Part shown: positions 1 through 7,829 of the stretch, piece by piece
How the letters are laid out: each line of letters starts with the position of its first letter
How positions within the stretch are numbered: position 1 is the first letter of the stretch
Source of the DNA: Loktanella sp. SALINAS62
GTDB taxonomy: Bacteria; Pseudomonadota; Alphaproteobacteria; Rhodobacterales; Rhodobacteraceae
NCBI RefSeq assembly: GCF_018263905.1
Contig: NZ_JAAFZU010000028.1
Coordinates: 3,701 to 47,706 of the forward strand
Length of the DNA: 44,006 nucleotides
Reading direction: 5' to 3'
Position numbers and translations under genes: made by a program
The notes under the pieces: model-generated
Told to the model about the DNA's origin: nothing
What the model saw: only the letters and a program-made list of their open reading frames with translations
Database searches by the model: none

Positions 1-513
1 ACCAGCCCCAGCATGCGGAGTTTATCCACGACGACCCTGTCCATGGCTGATCTGGTGCCTGGCAGCATGTATGACGTATCTTGTTCCGGCAAGCAGTTGA
101 CCATTGATGGAAGCACACCTTTGAAAAATGTGGTCATCGTGACTGATTGCCCTGTGAAAATGTCAAAAGGGGCGGCGCTTGAAGATGTGTTGCTGGTCAC
201 AAAGAGCGTTGATAGCAATTCCGTCACGTCGCCAAATGGATTTCGGTTGGGCGCGAACGACTCTTGCGCCGCCGGGGGCGGAGCCCAGATCGTCACATCA
301 GGCGGGATCAACGTGGCCTCTGACCTTCAGATATTCGGAAGCCAATTGATTGCTCAGGGTGATGTGACGTTTGCGGCGTCGGCCGACAGTGTAGAGGGTG
401 CGTCAATCATTTCAGCTGGCAAGATCGACGGAACATCAAACTCTCAGATCGGGTTTTGCAATACCGGCATGGAAGATAATATCGAGATCGATTATTTTCG
501 GATGGTCAGGTAA
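1..513 (+). CDS. TadG-like pilus-assembly protein, C-terminal fragment (5' partial)
   Basis: The frame is open from base 1 and stops with TAA at 511-513, so this is the last ~170 residues of a gene that begins upstream; the ATG at 13 is probably internal. The fragment is rich in Ser, Thr, Gly and Asp with alternating hydrophobic residues, as in an exported beta-rich domain. It has a few spaced cysteines (DCP, DSCAAGGG, GFCNTG) and ends in YFRMVR. This resembles, from memory, the C-terminal part of TadG-like Flp-pilus proteins of Rhodobacterales. That assignment is tentative. No transmembrane segment is visible in the part present. Confidence 0.5.
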   Translation, partial: TSPSMRSLSTTTLSMADLVPGSMYDVSCSGKQLTIDGSTPLKNVVIVTDCPVKMSKGAALEDVLLVTKSVDSNSVTSPNGFRLGANDSCAAGGGAQIVTSGGINVASDLQIFGSQLIAQGDVTFAASADSVEGASIISAGKIDGTSNSQIGFCNTGMEDNIEIDYFRMVR

Positions 514-680
514 GTCTCAAATCGCTTGGGCCTGAAAACTTAATCGAGCGCAATATACTTGGGATCACAATGGTTATAGCAGCGCGAGCATGCCTATGGT
601 TTTGCGCATCGTTTGCCTTGTCGGAATCAAGGTTGGGTTTACCTCTACTGGACACCTGCCTTTGATAAGCTGGCGCATTG

Positions 681-1550
681 ATGCCTTTGGATTTGACAAA
701 TTTGACCCTTCGTTCGGTGCTTGGCGCGTTCTCCCCCGACCTTGTTGCGTCAATCCTCTTGTTGCTCGCGTTTTGGGTCGCACGCATCGTTGTCGTAAGG
801 CTTATCCGAATGAGAAGCGATCTGCCGCCGCATGTGATGCGCCGCTGGATCGCGACAAGCCGGAACGTCTTTCTCATCTTTCTGCTGTTCGGCCTGGTCC
901 TGATCTGGGCCCCGCAATTGCGGACCTTCGCGCTTTCGCTCGCCGCGGTCGCCGTCGCCATTGTCGTCGCGACAAAGGAGATGATCCTGTGCATCTCCGG
1001 TTCACTTATGCGCGCGTCGACGCGTGCGTTTGCGGTCGGCGATTGGATCGAGGTATCGGGCGTCCGGGGCGAGGTGGTCGACCACTCGCTGCTCGCCACC
1101 ACAATGCAAGAGTTCCTGCCGAACTCTTTTCATTATACCGGCCGCACGGCTGTCGTGCCGAACAGCGTCTTTTTCTCCTCGCCGATCCGAAACCTGACTG
1201 TGGTACGAGATTACACGTTTCACAGCTTCGCCGTCACGACGGAGGCTGACGTTGATTTGCCAGACCGACAGTCCGATCTGGTTGCCATCGTAGAGCGTCA
1301 CTACGGTCCGCACCGGGAAGAGGCCGCGCGTGCCAACGCCGGGATCGAGCGGCGCAGTGGTGTCGACATTCTTGACCCCGAAAGCCGCATCCGATTTTCA
1401 ACGACCGACCTTGGCAAGGCGCGGGTCACGATCAGCCTCTTTTGCCCCACACGTCTTGCAGAGGTTCTCGAAGATGCCGTCACGCTCGAGGTCATGGCGC
1501 TGCTGCATACAGCGCGGAAAGAGGAACCGGCCCGAGAGGAAATGCATTGA
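681..1550 (+). CDS. Small mechanosensitive ion channel, MscS family
   Basis: A 289-residue protein with about three hydrophobic helices (roughly residues 20-43, 60-79 and 82-105), followed by a soluble beta domain. The third helix is Ala/Gly rich (LSLAAVAVAIVVATKE). It leads into FAVGDWIEVSGVRGEVVDHS, which matches the MscS pore helix followed by the GD.I.....G.V beta-domain signature. MscS channels sit in the inner membrane and release solutes on hypo-osmotic shock. A TTG at 678 lies directly before the ATG at 681; I chose the ATG. A second MscS-type gene follows 490 bp downstream on the same strand, separated by one small membrane-protein gene. Confidence 0.85.
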   Translation: MPLDLTNLTLRSVLGAFSPDLVASILLLLAFWVARIVVVRLIRMRSDLPPHVMRRWIATSRNVFLIFLLFGLVLIWAPQLRTFALSLAAVAVAIVVATKEMILCISGSLMRASTRAFAVGDWIEVSGVRGEVVDHSLLATTMQEFLPNSFHYTGRTAVVPNSVFFSSPIRNLTVVRDYTFHSFAVTTEADVDLPDRQSDLVAIVERHYGPHREEAARANAGIERRSGVDILDPESRIRFSTTDLGKARVTISLFCPTRLAEVLEDAVTLEVMALLHTARKEEPAREEMH

Positions 1551-1607
1551 TTTCGCAAGCGCCACATTGCTGTGGCACGTCTGGTCCCGACACCCAAGGA
1601 GAGATAC

Positions 1608-1865
1608 GTGGCAATCCTGACAATGGTTCTTGACGCGTTCGGGCTTTTTACTGCGGCAGCGGCAGCGTGGTTCTGGTATCTTTCCGGGAAACGCAGGTTG
1701 CGCCGGGTCTCGCGTTTCGAAGAGCTGAATTACGCTGACCTCAATCGTATCGTGACAGCCTTCAACCGTGCGGCGACCCTGAACCGGCAGGCCGCCAAAG
1801 CCGCTGCGGCGTCAGCTGCCGCTCTTATGCTCAGGTTTGCTGCCGACCTCGCGGCGCAATTTTGA
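1608..1865 (+). CDS. Small hypothetical membrane protein
   Basis: An 85-residue protein. The GTG at 1608 is preferred over an in-frame GTG at 1572 because AAGGAG lies about 6 bases upstream of it. One hydrophobic helix (residues ~5-23, Ala/Trp/Phe rich) is followed by a basic stretch (GKRRLRRVSR) and an Ala-rich amphipathic helix. This looks like a single-pass, N-terminally anchored protein with a cytoplasmic tail. No known family is recognised. It lies 57 bp behind the first MscS gene and could be co-transcribed with it. Confidence 0.6.
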   Translation: MAILTMVLDAFGLFTAAAAAWFWYLSGKRRLRRVSRFEELNYADLNRIVTAFNRAATLNRQAAKAAAASAAALMLRFAADLAAQF

Positions 1866-2041
1866 AAGTGGCGCAATCCAAGAAGGTTAATGGCGCTGTA
1901 GTGCAACTGGCGCGTGATGCATCAAAGCCATTTTCCCCATCAACGTCAGAAGGCCGGGACGCGGATCATCAGGGCGACTTGTCAACGGATCGACGGGCTA
2001 AACAGGCACCGACACCATAACCACAGTAGACTGCTCTTATC

Positions 2042-3118
2042 ATGGTAAACCTTGAACAATTCATCAAAGAAATCTCGGGCACGTTGCCGGAAGGAACGAT
2101 GACGGTTGCCATCTTGTTGGCTGCATTGGCGGCGGGATATCTGATTAATCGCCTGCTTGTTCTGGCTGTGCAAAGGTCGCTGGCCAACAGGGATGAATTT
2201 TGGCGTTCCTTGATTGCGCGAACCCGTCGCCCGGTCCGCTTTATTATCCTGATCCTTGCCTTTGCTTTCGGCACTGCCGTGGCCCCGATCAATCCGTGGG
2301 CCGCTGGCATTGTCCGCGACGCGCTGATGCTGTGCGTCATCGCCGCCATCGCTTGGCTACTATACACCGCCATGCACATCTGGGCCGCTATTCATCTGCG
2401 GCGATATCATGTCGATCAAGAGGACAATCTGCTTGCGCGCAAGCACATCACACAATCCGGCATCCTGCTACGGGTTGCCAGCATTTTGATCATTACGATC
2501 GCCATTGCAGCGATGCTCATGACGTTTGAGCCGGTCCGGCAATACGGGGTCAGTCTTCTCGCCTCTGCCGGTGCCGCAGGTCTGGTGGCTGGCCTCGCAC
2601 TTCAGCCACTGCTCAAAAACATTTTCGCTGGCATACAATTGGCCACAACACAGCCGATACGCATCGACGACGCGTTACTGATCGAAAACGAATGGGGTCA
2701 GGTGGAAGAAATCACATCGACCTATGTCGTGGTGCGTCTGTGGGACTGGCGGCGGTTGATCGTTCCGCTGAGCTATTTCATCGAAAAGCCGTTCCAAAAC
2801 TGGACGCGCGAGACGTCCGATCTGATCGGCACGGTCCTGATATATCTCGACTACACTGCGCCCATAGATGTCATCCGCAACCAAGCGCAGCAGATCGCAC
2901 GAGAGTCAAAGCTGTGGAATGGAAAAGTGTTCAATCTGGCGGTGACCGATTTTCGTCCCGACGTGATGGAGGTGAGGGTGCTGGTCTCTGCCAGCAGTGC
3001 GGGACATGCTTTTGACTTGCGATGCGAGATGCGTGAGAAGCTTATGTCCTTTATTCAGGGCGAATATCCCGGTGCTTTGCCGCAGACTCGGGCCGAAATT
3101 AAATCCGGAACGCCATAA
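2042..3118 (+). CDS. Mechanosensitive ion channel, MscS family (five-helix type)
   Basis: A 358-residue protein with hydrophobic helices near residues 20-40, 60-82, 88-112, 133-155 and 165-185. The last is the Gly/Ala-rich pore helix (LLASAGAAGLVAGLALQPLL). It runs into QPIRIDDALLIENEWGQVEEI, the MscS beta-domain signature, and then a soluble C-terminal domain. The extra helices make it longer than E. coli MscS (about 286 residues). It is predicted to sit in the inner membrane as an osmotic or turgor-release channel. No strong ribosome binding site is visible before the ATG. The sequence is only distantly similar to the upstream MscS protein, so this is not a recent duplication. Confidence 0.88.
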   Translation: MVNLEQFIKEISGTLPEGTMTVAILLAALAAGYLINRLLVLAVQRSLANRDEFWRSLIARTRRPVRFIILILAFAFGTAVAPINPWAAGIVRDALMLCVIAAIAWLLYTAMHIWAAIHLRRYHVDQEDNLLARKHITQSGILLRVASILIITIAIAAMLMTFEPVRQYGVSLLASAGAAGLVAGLALQPLLKNIFAGIQLATTQPIRIDDALLIENEWGQVEEITSTYVVVRLWDWRRLIVPLSYFIEKPFQNWTRETSDLIGTVLIYLDYTAPIDVIRNQAQQIARESKLWNGKVFNLAVTDFRPDVMEVRVLVSASSAGHAFDLRCEMREKLMSFIQGEYPGALPQTRAEIKSGTP

Positions 3119-3318
3119 AGAAACAGCAAGGAACACCTTTGTCACGGCAGCGGCATCAGTGCGTAACAGCGCGTGATCGAGTTGTGTTTTAAACGCGGTA
3201 ACGACTTTGGCTCGCCCGGTAGCGTTTTTCTTACTTTGATAGATGTTCCGCGCAGCAATGGATCATTGCCTGAGATGCCGCGTTATGTCCTGATACAAGC
3301 CGGGCAAAGAGTGGCGAG

Positions 3319-4359
3319 ATGCAAGAAAGATACCGCGAGGGGCCGGGGCCGATTGAAGGAACGACGCCTGATCTGGAAGGGGACCAGCCTGCGGCGAAGA
3401 AAGAAGCAGCGGGCGAGGTCGGTCGCGGGCGCCGGGCTTGGCGGCCATACGGCATCCAACTTGTGGGCTGGCGCGACATAATCATCAGATCGGGCCGCCG
3501 GGTCGGACCAGAGCTGTTTCCCCTCTTGGCGGCGGGCATCGCATTCTTTGGCATGTTGTCGCTGTTTCCGGCAATCGCCATGCTAGCGGCACTGGCGGGC
3601 ATGGTATTCGAGCCGGATCTGGTCGTCGATCAAATCGACGCATTCGAGGGCGTGGTCCCGCCCGAACCTTTGACTGTTGTGCGCGACCAGGCTGTTGCGC
3701 TTGCCGGTCAGGCGACCGGCCAAGCGACAGCGACAGCGCTGTTCAGCCTTGCGCTTTCGCTTTTCTGGGCTTCGCGGGGCATCGATAACCTTGTGAGCGG
3801 TATCAACTTGGCACATGCAGAGGCTGAGACGCGCAGCATCGTCGTGCGCAATTTCATCTCGCTCTGGTTGACCGGTATCCTTGCGATCATGGCCCTTGGC
3901 ACGATTTTTGTAGCGCTAATTATACCGCCGTGGATCGAGACATCTACGCTTTCGGGTTGGAACGATACCATCGCCACGGTTGGCCGCTGGCCGCTCCTTG
4001 CGATGCTGTCGATGTTGTCGCTTGGGATGATCTACCGGCACGCGCCAGCCCGGCGTCCACCACGGTGGAGCTGGGTTACGCCCGGCGCCGTCATCGGAAC
4101 GGCACTTTGGCTGGGCGGCTCATGGCTGTTTTTCGCCTTCGTGCGGAATATTGCCAGCTACCAGCCAACCTACGGCACGCTCGCAGGTGTCGTGATCCTT
4201 TTGCTCTATATCTGGCTGACGGCTTTCGTGGTGCTTTTGGGCGCACTTTTGAACGCAGAGATGGAACACCAGACGGCGCGGGACACCACGCGCGGTAAGG
4301 TCCGACCGATGGGGAAACGTGATGCCAGAATGGCCGATACGCTTGGCCGAAAGCCCTGA
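3319..4359 (+). CDS. YihY/BrkB family inner-membrane protein
   Basis: A 346-residue protein. Residues 1-45 are charged and cytoplasmic (many Glu, Lys and Arg). About six membrane helices follow, including LFPLLAAGIAFFGMLSLFPAIAMLAALAG, the conserved N-terminal core of the YihY/BrkB family, and later TPGAVIGTALWLGGSWLFFAF and GVVILLLYIWLTAFVVLLGALLNAEME, the typical C-terminal motif. The family is widespread and its transport role is not firmly established; despite an old name it is not RNase BN. A charged tail of ~25 residues ends the protein. GAGTGGCGAG just before the ATG is a weak ribosome binding site. The 200 bp between the MscS gene and this start hold no other credible gene. Confidence 0.85.
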   Translation: MQERYREGPGPIEGTTPDLEGDQPAAKKEAAGEVGRGRRAWRPYGIQLVGWRDIIIRSGRRVGPELFPLLAAGIAFFGMLSLFPAIAMLAALAGMVFEPDLVVDQIDAFEGVVPPEPLTVVRDQAVALAGQATGQATATALFSLALSLFWASRGIDNLVSGINLAHAEAETRSIVVRNFISLWLTGILAIMALGTIFVALIIPPWIETSTLSGWNDTIATVGRWPLLAMLSMLSLGMIYRHAPARRPPRWSWVTPGAVIGTALWLGGSWLFFAFVRNIASYQPTYGTLAGVVILLLYIWLTAFVVLLGALLNAEMEHQTARDTTRGKVRPMGKRDARMADTLGRKP

Positions 4360-4412
4360 ACGCGGCGATTATGATGGGTCTTAAATCTCACCGCGGCATC
4401 GCGTCTGTTTAG

Positions 4413-4441
4413 GAACTGCTGCGCTGCGGCAGTTCAGGTTT
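4413..4441 (+). terminator. Possible terminator after the YihY/BrkB gene
   Basis: Arms GAACTGC (4413-4419) and GCAGTTC (4429-4435) form a 7-bp stem with a 9-base loop. TTTT follows at 4438-4441, 54 bp after the stop codon. The stem is short and the U-run starts two bases late, so this is only a plausible intrinsic terminator. Confidence 0.4.
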
Positions 4442-4496
4442 TACCAAAATATGTTGGGCCTCGCTGCGGCCGCCGATCCGGCTGAGCAATGTATCG

Positions 4497-4518
4497 GCGG
4501 GACCGATTTCGGTCCCGC
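4497..4518. repeat. Perfect 10-bp inverted repeat with 2-base spacer
   Basis: Left arm GCGGGACCGA at 4497-4506 and right arm TCGGTCCCGC at 4509-4518 are exact reverse complements around TT. In RNA the innermost pairs would open into a small loop. No T-run follows on either strand, so a classical terminator is unlikely. A dimeric-repressor operator or an RNA hairpin are both possible. Confidence 0.6.
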
Positions 4519-4772
4519 GACAGTCCTTGGGTGGCTGCGACGATGCTGTGCGGCTTCAGAATTGACGCGTCTTGATCCCCAATCATCGACTGGGCAATGT
4601 CGCTTTGCCTTTTTCCGGACAGAGTCAGTGGCAACCCACTTCGTCTGCGCCACGTTCATATCCTTTGGTATAAGAACAGGTATTCGCACAGCGCTGTTAA
4701 CCAAGCTTCTGCACGATATCTAAAAATAAAAAATTAGGCGATCCTTTCTCTGGGACAGCGAGAGAGGTCAAT

Positions 4773-5639
4773 ATGTTTATCCACTACAGTAACAGGATTC
4801 CAATTCGAAAATTAGCTGGTACTGCCTTGGTGGCTCTTTCGTTTGGTGCATGTTCGCCCAGTATTGATGCAGGGTCGCAGACCAATCCAATTGTTGGACC
4901 GCCAGTTACCAATAACAGCACACCCTATACAATATGCCTTACGGAACTTGCAAAGAATCCGGGGCTGAACCGTCCAACTTTTGCAGTTGGCAATATCACG
5001 GACAAGACCGGCAAACGCGCTTACGACGCTGCCAACGACAGCACGGAGGTAACGCAGGGTACGTCCGAAATGGTCATCAGCGCATTCTATAAGACGCGTC
5101 AGGTCAATCTTGCAGAGCGGCTAGATCCGCGGATCGCGCTGTCCGAACAGCAGCTTGTCCAGACAAATATGATCAAACGTCCGATTGGTGAACCGGATGT
5201 TGCGCCTGCGCATTTCCTCGTTCTGGGCGCAGTCACGGAGCTGAATTATAACATTCATTCAGGTGGCGAGCGGTTGTTCGTCGCCGGTGTTGGCGCCAGC
5301 CGGCGCGCCGCCGTCATTAATGTGGGGCTCGATCTGCGCCTGATAGATATGAAAAGTCTGGGAACGGTTTATGTCACCAGTCTTCAAAAGCAGATCGTTG
5401 GCGTTGAATATGAAACGGGTATTTTCCGTTTCTTTGGCGACCAATTTGTAGAATTCGACTCCGGTAAAGTTCGCAATGAACCATTGCAGCTTGGAGTGCG
5501 ATCGGTGGTGGAATTGGCGGTTTACCAAATCCTCACCGAAGGGCTCGGTTTGCCAGCAATTCCGTATGAAGGCTGTCAACCGGGAGGGGAATACCCCGAC
5601 AAACTAGACGAAGCCAACTCAAATGAGGAAGAAACATGA
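4773..5639 (+). CDS. hfaB: CsgG/HfaB-like outer-membrane secretion lipoprotein
   Basis: A 288-residue exported protein. A basic, hydrophobic N-terminus ends in LSFGAC, with Cys27 as the likely lipidation site; Phe at -3 is unusual, so the lipobox is not ideal. The body follows the CsgG/HfaB pattern: FAVGNITDKTGK near the start, FLVLGAVTELNYN in the middle, then VINVGLDLRLIDMKSLGTV and GVRSVVELAVYQIL near the end. CsgG forms the outer-membrane pore for curli subunits; HfaB does the comparable job for the Caulobacter holdfast anchor. GAGAGG lies just upstream of the ATG. The gene overlaps the next small exported-protein gene by ATGA, implying translational coupling to its likely cargo. The CsgG fold is well supported; HfaB rather than another CsgG homologue is inferred from the neighbours. 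Confidence 0.72.
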   Translation: MFIHYSNRIPIRKLAGTALVALSFGACSPSIDAGSQTNPIVGPPVTNNSTPYTICLTELAKNPGLNRPTFAVGNITDKTGKRAYDAANDSTEVTQGTSEMVISAFYKTRQVNLAERLDPRIALSEQQLVQTNMIKRPIGEPDVAPAHFLVLGAVTELNYNIHSGGERLFVAGVGASRRAAVINVGLDLRLIDMKSLGTVYVTSLQKQIVGVEYETGIFRFFGDQFVEFDSGKVRNEPLQLGVRSVVELAVYQILTEGLGLPAIPYEGCQPGGEYPDKLDEANSNEEET

Positions 5640-6337
5640 TGAATATGCAAAAACTCGTAGTCTCCGCAATCGCCATCTGCGCCGCAGCGCCGGCAATGGC
5701 TTTTGACACAGTGACGTGGAACTGGAACGCCGACGTCATATCTTCTGTCACGACGAATGCAGTCAGTGACGTCGTGGTTGCCCCGACCGGACTTGAGCAG
5801 GTCGAGGTCGATCAGACCAGCTTGGGCGACTTTGCATCGACCAGCTCCTCGCTGGGCATTACCAACGATGTGGTCAGCCTTTCGGGACTGACGCTTGATG
5901 ATGTGCTTGCGGTCGAGACGTCTTCGACTGTGCTGGGCAACAGCGCAGCACTCGAAGCAGACGTTTCCACCCAATACGATGCCATCCAGACGTTCGGCGG
6001 CGTCGACCCGCTTTTGGGCACCTTGGACGTGTCATTGCCGGGAACATTGACAGCGTCGTCGACGACGATCGGTGTGATCAACGGGACTGTCGACAGCGAC
6101 GCGACCTCGCTTGCCAACAACTTTACGGCAGACCTTGTGACCACATCGGGGTCGGATGCTTTCCTGGTGGGTAACAACGTTCAGACGGCCTATGCGGTCG
6201 GGACGTCCACGTCCTTGGTGGATCTTGTCTCGTTCACTGACGTGACCGGTCTCGGCACGCTTGTCGATCCGGCGGTTTCGTCTGTCGCAACCTCGATCGG
6301 CAACAACATCGGTGTGACGATCGACGGGATCAACTGA
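5636..6337 (+). CDS. Secreted Ser/Thr/Val-rich protein, possible HfaD-like holdfast-anchor subunit
   Basis: A 233-residue protein with a clear signal peptide (MNMQKLVVSAIAICAAAPAMA, cleaved before FDTV; a first Met may precede this). The mature part has almost no basic residues and no cysteine. It is rich in Thr, Ser, Val, Asp and Asn, with repeating short hydrophobic/polar strands such as LEQVEVDQTSLGDFASTSS. This composition is typical of secreted beta-rich adhesins. The ATG overlaps the hfaB-like stop as ATGA, with GAGGAAG upstream. Position directly behind a CsgG/HfaB pore makes it the best candidate for a secreted substrate or anchor, as hfaD is in Caulobacter. It is shorter than I would expect for HfaD, and I cannot confirm homology from sequence alone. 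Confidence 0.6.
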   Translation: MMNMQKLVVSAIAICAAAPAMAFDTVTWNWNADVISSVTTNAVSDVVVAPTGLEQVEVDQTSLGDFASTSSSLGITNDVVSLSGLTLDDVLAVETSSTVLGNSAALEADVSTQYDAIQTFGGVDPLLGTLDVSLPGTLTASSTTIGVINGTVDSDATSLANNFTADLVTTSGSDAFLVGNNVQTAYAVGTSTSLVDLVSFTDVTGLGTLVDPAVSSVATSIGNNIGVTIDGIN

Positions 6338-6406
6338 TCGGGACACGCATCTGCCAGCGTTTGCCGTTTCTCGACGTCCCCCCAAAGGCAAGGGCAGGTG
6401 CGTCAG

Positions 6407-6433
6407 GCGGTTCGGGATTTTTTCCCGGACCGC
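6407..6433 (+). other. Intercistronic stem-loop in the attachment operon
   Basis: Left arm 6407-6417 pairs with right arm 6423-6433 over 11 bp with a single T-G wobble, around a loop of five T residues. It lies 70 bp after the stop of the secreted-protein gene and 28 bp before the HfaA-like start. There is no T-run after the stem. It may protect upstream mRNA or partly terminate transcription, setting different amounts of the two exported proteins. Confidence 0.65.
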
Positions 6434-6460
6434 CCCAATCATCAACAGATGGAGAAGAAA

Positions 6461-6856
6461 ATGAAAATCATCGCACCCCTAAGCATTTGCCTGCTGTTAC
6501 CGCTTGAGGCTGTCGCAGGCGAAACGCCTTTCGTCATCGGTTCGCGGCCTTGGAATTTTGCACCGCGCAGCAGGGAAAACCACCTGACCCTGCACATGCG
6601 CGGTCCTGACGCCATGAGAGCGACCAAAGGAGACGCAGACGGGCCGTCGGGCGCGTCTGGACCCGGCTACGTTTCCAATTCCTATGCCATCGGAAACTGG
6701 GTTCAGGTATACATGACGCTGGGCGATGGGTCCGAAGGCCTGATCATGATCGAGAACGACCAGACGAATAATGGCAAACAGCAATCGGTATCGGATATCC
6801 TGGGTGATTTGATCAAGACGTATCAAGGCGATGATCAGGTGAATCATTCGCAGTAG
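6461..6856 (+). CDS. hfaA: Small exported HfaA/curlin-like protein
   Basis: A 131-residue protein. The ATG at 6461 is chosen because GGAG lies 6-9 bases upstream and a signal peptide begins there (MKIIAPLSICLLLPLEAVAG). The mature part contains SNSYAIGNWVQVYMTLGDG followed by LIMIENDQTNNGKQQSV. The alternation of Asn, Gln and Ser with aliphatic residues recalls curlin repeats and Caulobacter HfaA, where short N/Q motifs such as QTNNG recur. Third gene in the operon after the pore lipoprotein and the Ser/Thr-rich protein. HfaA-like is my best reading but rests on motif recall; an unrelated small exported protein is the alternative. Confidence 0.55.
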   Translation: MKIIAPLSICLLLPLEAVAGETPFVIGSRPWNFAPRSRENHLTLHMRGPDAMRATKGDADGPSGASGPGYVSNSYAIGNWVQVYMTLGDGSEGLIMIENDQTNNGKQQSVSDILGDLIKTYQGDDQVNHSQ

Positions 6857-6870
6857 GCGACCGCCATGAC

Positions 6871-6896
6871 AAAAGCAGCGCATGCATCTGCTTTTT
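6871..6896. terminator. Bidirectional terminator between convergent genes
   Basis: AAAAGCAG (6871-6878) and CTGCTTTT (6888-6895) form an 8-bp stem with a 9-base loop and an extra T at 6896. A-run and T-run flank the stem symmetrically, so it can serve the HfaA-like gene on the plus strand and the response-regulator gene on the minus strand. Confidence 0.7.
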
Positions 6897-6908
6897 ACAC
6901 GCTTTGGA

Positions 6909-7544
6909 TTACAAGAGGTTCATGTCTCGCGCGATGATCACCGCGTGGGTTCGGTTACGGGCCTCAAGCTTGCGGAAAAGCGTTTTGACATACAGTTTTA
7001 TCGTCACTTCCTGCAATTCCAGATCGCGGGCAATTTCCTTGTTGGATTTGCCTTCGGCGATGCCACGAAGCACTTCGGTTTCTCGCGGACTGAGATCACC
7101 GACCGTCGTGTCATCCTGTTGCATGAATCCGTATGGCACGAAAACTTCGCCCGCAGCCATAAAGCGTACTGCAGAGGCCATGGAGCGTGATGCCATCGTT
7201 TTTGGAATAAACCCAGCAGCACCGGAACCAATCGCTTCCTCTGCGACGGCGCGAGAGGCATTGCCTGACATCAGCGCCACGGGATGGCCATCGTTTGACT
7301 TTCTCATACGTGCAAGACCATCGAGACCATTCATGCCTGGCATCTTGTAGTCGAGTAGTACGAGATCGAAGCGGCCAGACTTTTCGACAGCAGCCAACGC
7401 CTCGTCAAGTGTCGCAACGGTCGTGACAAGAATATCGCCTTCCTGCTTCAGCAATGCGGCAATCGACTCGCGGACCAGATCGTGATCGTCGGCAATCAAA
7501 AGGCGCAAGTCCGAAGTCTGTGTGTGGGGGTCAGGGTCAATCAT
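6909..7544 (-). CDS. LuxR/NarL-type response regulator
   Basis: A 211-residue regulator with an N-terminal receiver domain and a C-terminal LuxR helix-turn-helix. The receiver shows the acidic pair Asp19-Asp20, the phospho-acceptor Asp65 in LVLLDYKMPGMNG, and a Ser/Lys end (MSGNAS, FIPK). The DNA-binding part begins LSPRETEVLRGIAEGKSNKEIARDL (about residues 145-210). The ATG at 7544 is preferred over an in-frame TTG at 7562. It is convergent with the attachment operon and divergent, across a 285-bp gap, from the gene pair that ends in a hybrid kinase with an Hpt domain. That makes it the natural output for this kinase, and a CsgD-like role in attachment is possible. Both links are inference from position. 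Confidence 0.85.
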   Translation of the reverse strand: MIDPDPHTQTSDLRLLIADDHDLVRESIAALLKQEGDILVTTVATLDEALAAVEKSGRFDLVLLDYKMPGMNGLDGLARMRKSNDGHPVALMSGNASRAVAEEAIGSGAAGFIPKTMASRSMASAVRFMAAGEVFVPYGFMQQDDTTVGDLSPRETEVLRGIAEGKSNKEIARDLELQEVTIKLYVKTLFRKLEARNRTHAVIIARDMNLL

Positions 7545-7829
7545 GGCATAAAGCCTTAACAAGTTCGGTCGTTATGAAATTTTCACCCTTGGCATGAGCT
7601 TTCAAACTAGATTGAGGTCTGTTGGCCGTTACAAAGCGATCAAGCCAAAAATCGATCATGCTGGGCTTTCTTGCGTATTCTTCGGTGAACAATCCACCGC
7701 GATACCTTAACCATAGGTATCAGGTTACTATCCAAAAGTATAGTCGCATATTCCAATGCCACGCTGATCTGTATCTTGGAACATGCGAATACTCTTGAGC
7801 GTGAAAGCCTGACATTCGGAGAATACACA
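7545..7829. other. Divergent promoter region between response regulator and sensor genes
   Basis: These 285 bp carry no credible gene. A stress-type promoter match lies at 7778-7803 for the rightward genes. Nothing comparable stands out for the leftward gene. Confidence 0.5.
7778..7803 (+). promoter_or_regulatory. Candidate EcfG-type (general stress) promoter
   Basis: GGAAC at 7778-7782, a 17-base spacer and CGTG at 7800-7803 closely match the alphaproteobacterial EcfG consensus GGAAC-N16/17-CGTT, with one mismatch. Transcription would start just before the ATG at 7830. Motif match only. Confidence 0.35.

Larger units (their letters stand above)
4360..4772. other. Non-coding interval between the BrkB gene and the attachment operon
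   Basis: These 413 bp hold the possible terminator at 4413-4441 and a perfect 10+10 bp palindrome at 4497-4518. An AT-rich stretch at about 4718-4740 could belong to the promoter of the downstream hfaB-like gene. A 90-codon reading frame at 4451-4723 has no ribosome binding site, crosses the palindrome and has no recognisable domain, so I do not call it a gene. Confidence 0.6.

Noticed and set aside
506-1102. Long minus-strand reading frame (198 codons) opposite the first MscS gene
   Set aside because: It is antisense to a gene with a clear MscS signature and its product is Arg/Thr/Ser rich with no domain.
4451-4723. 90-codon plus-strand frame in the gap before the hfaB-like gene
   Set aside because: No ribosome binding site, crosses a perfect palindrome and shows no domain or signal peptide.
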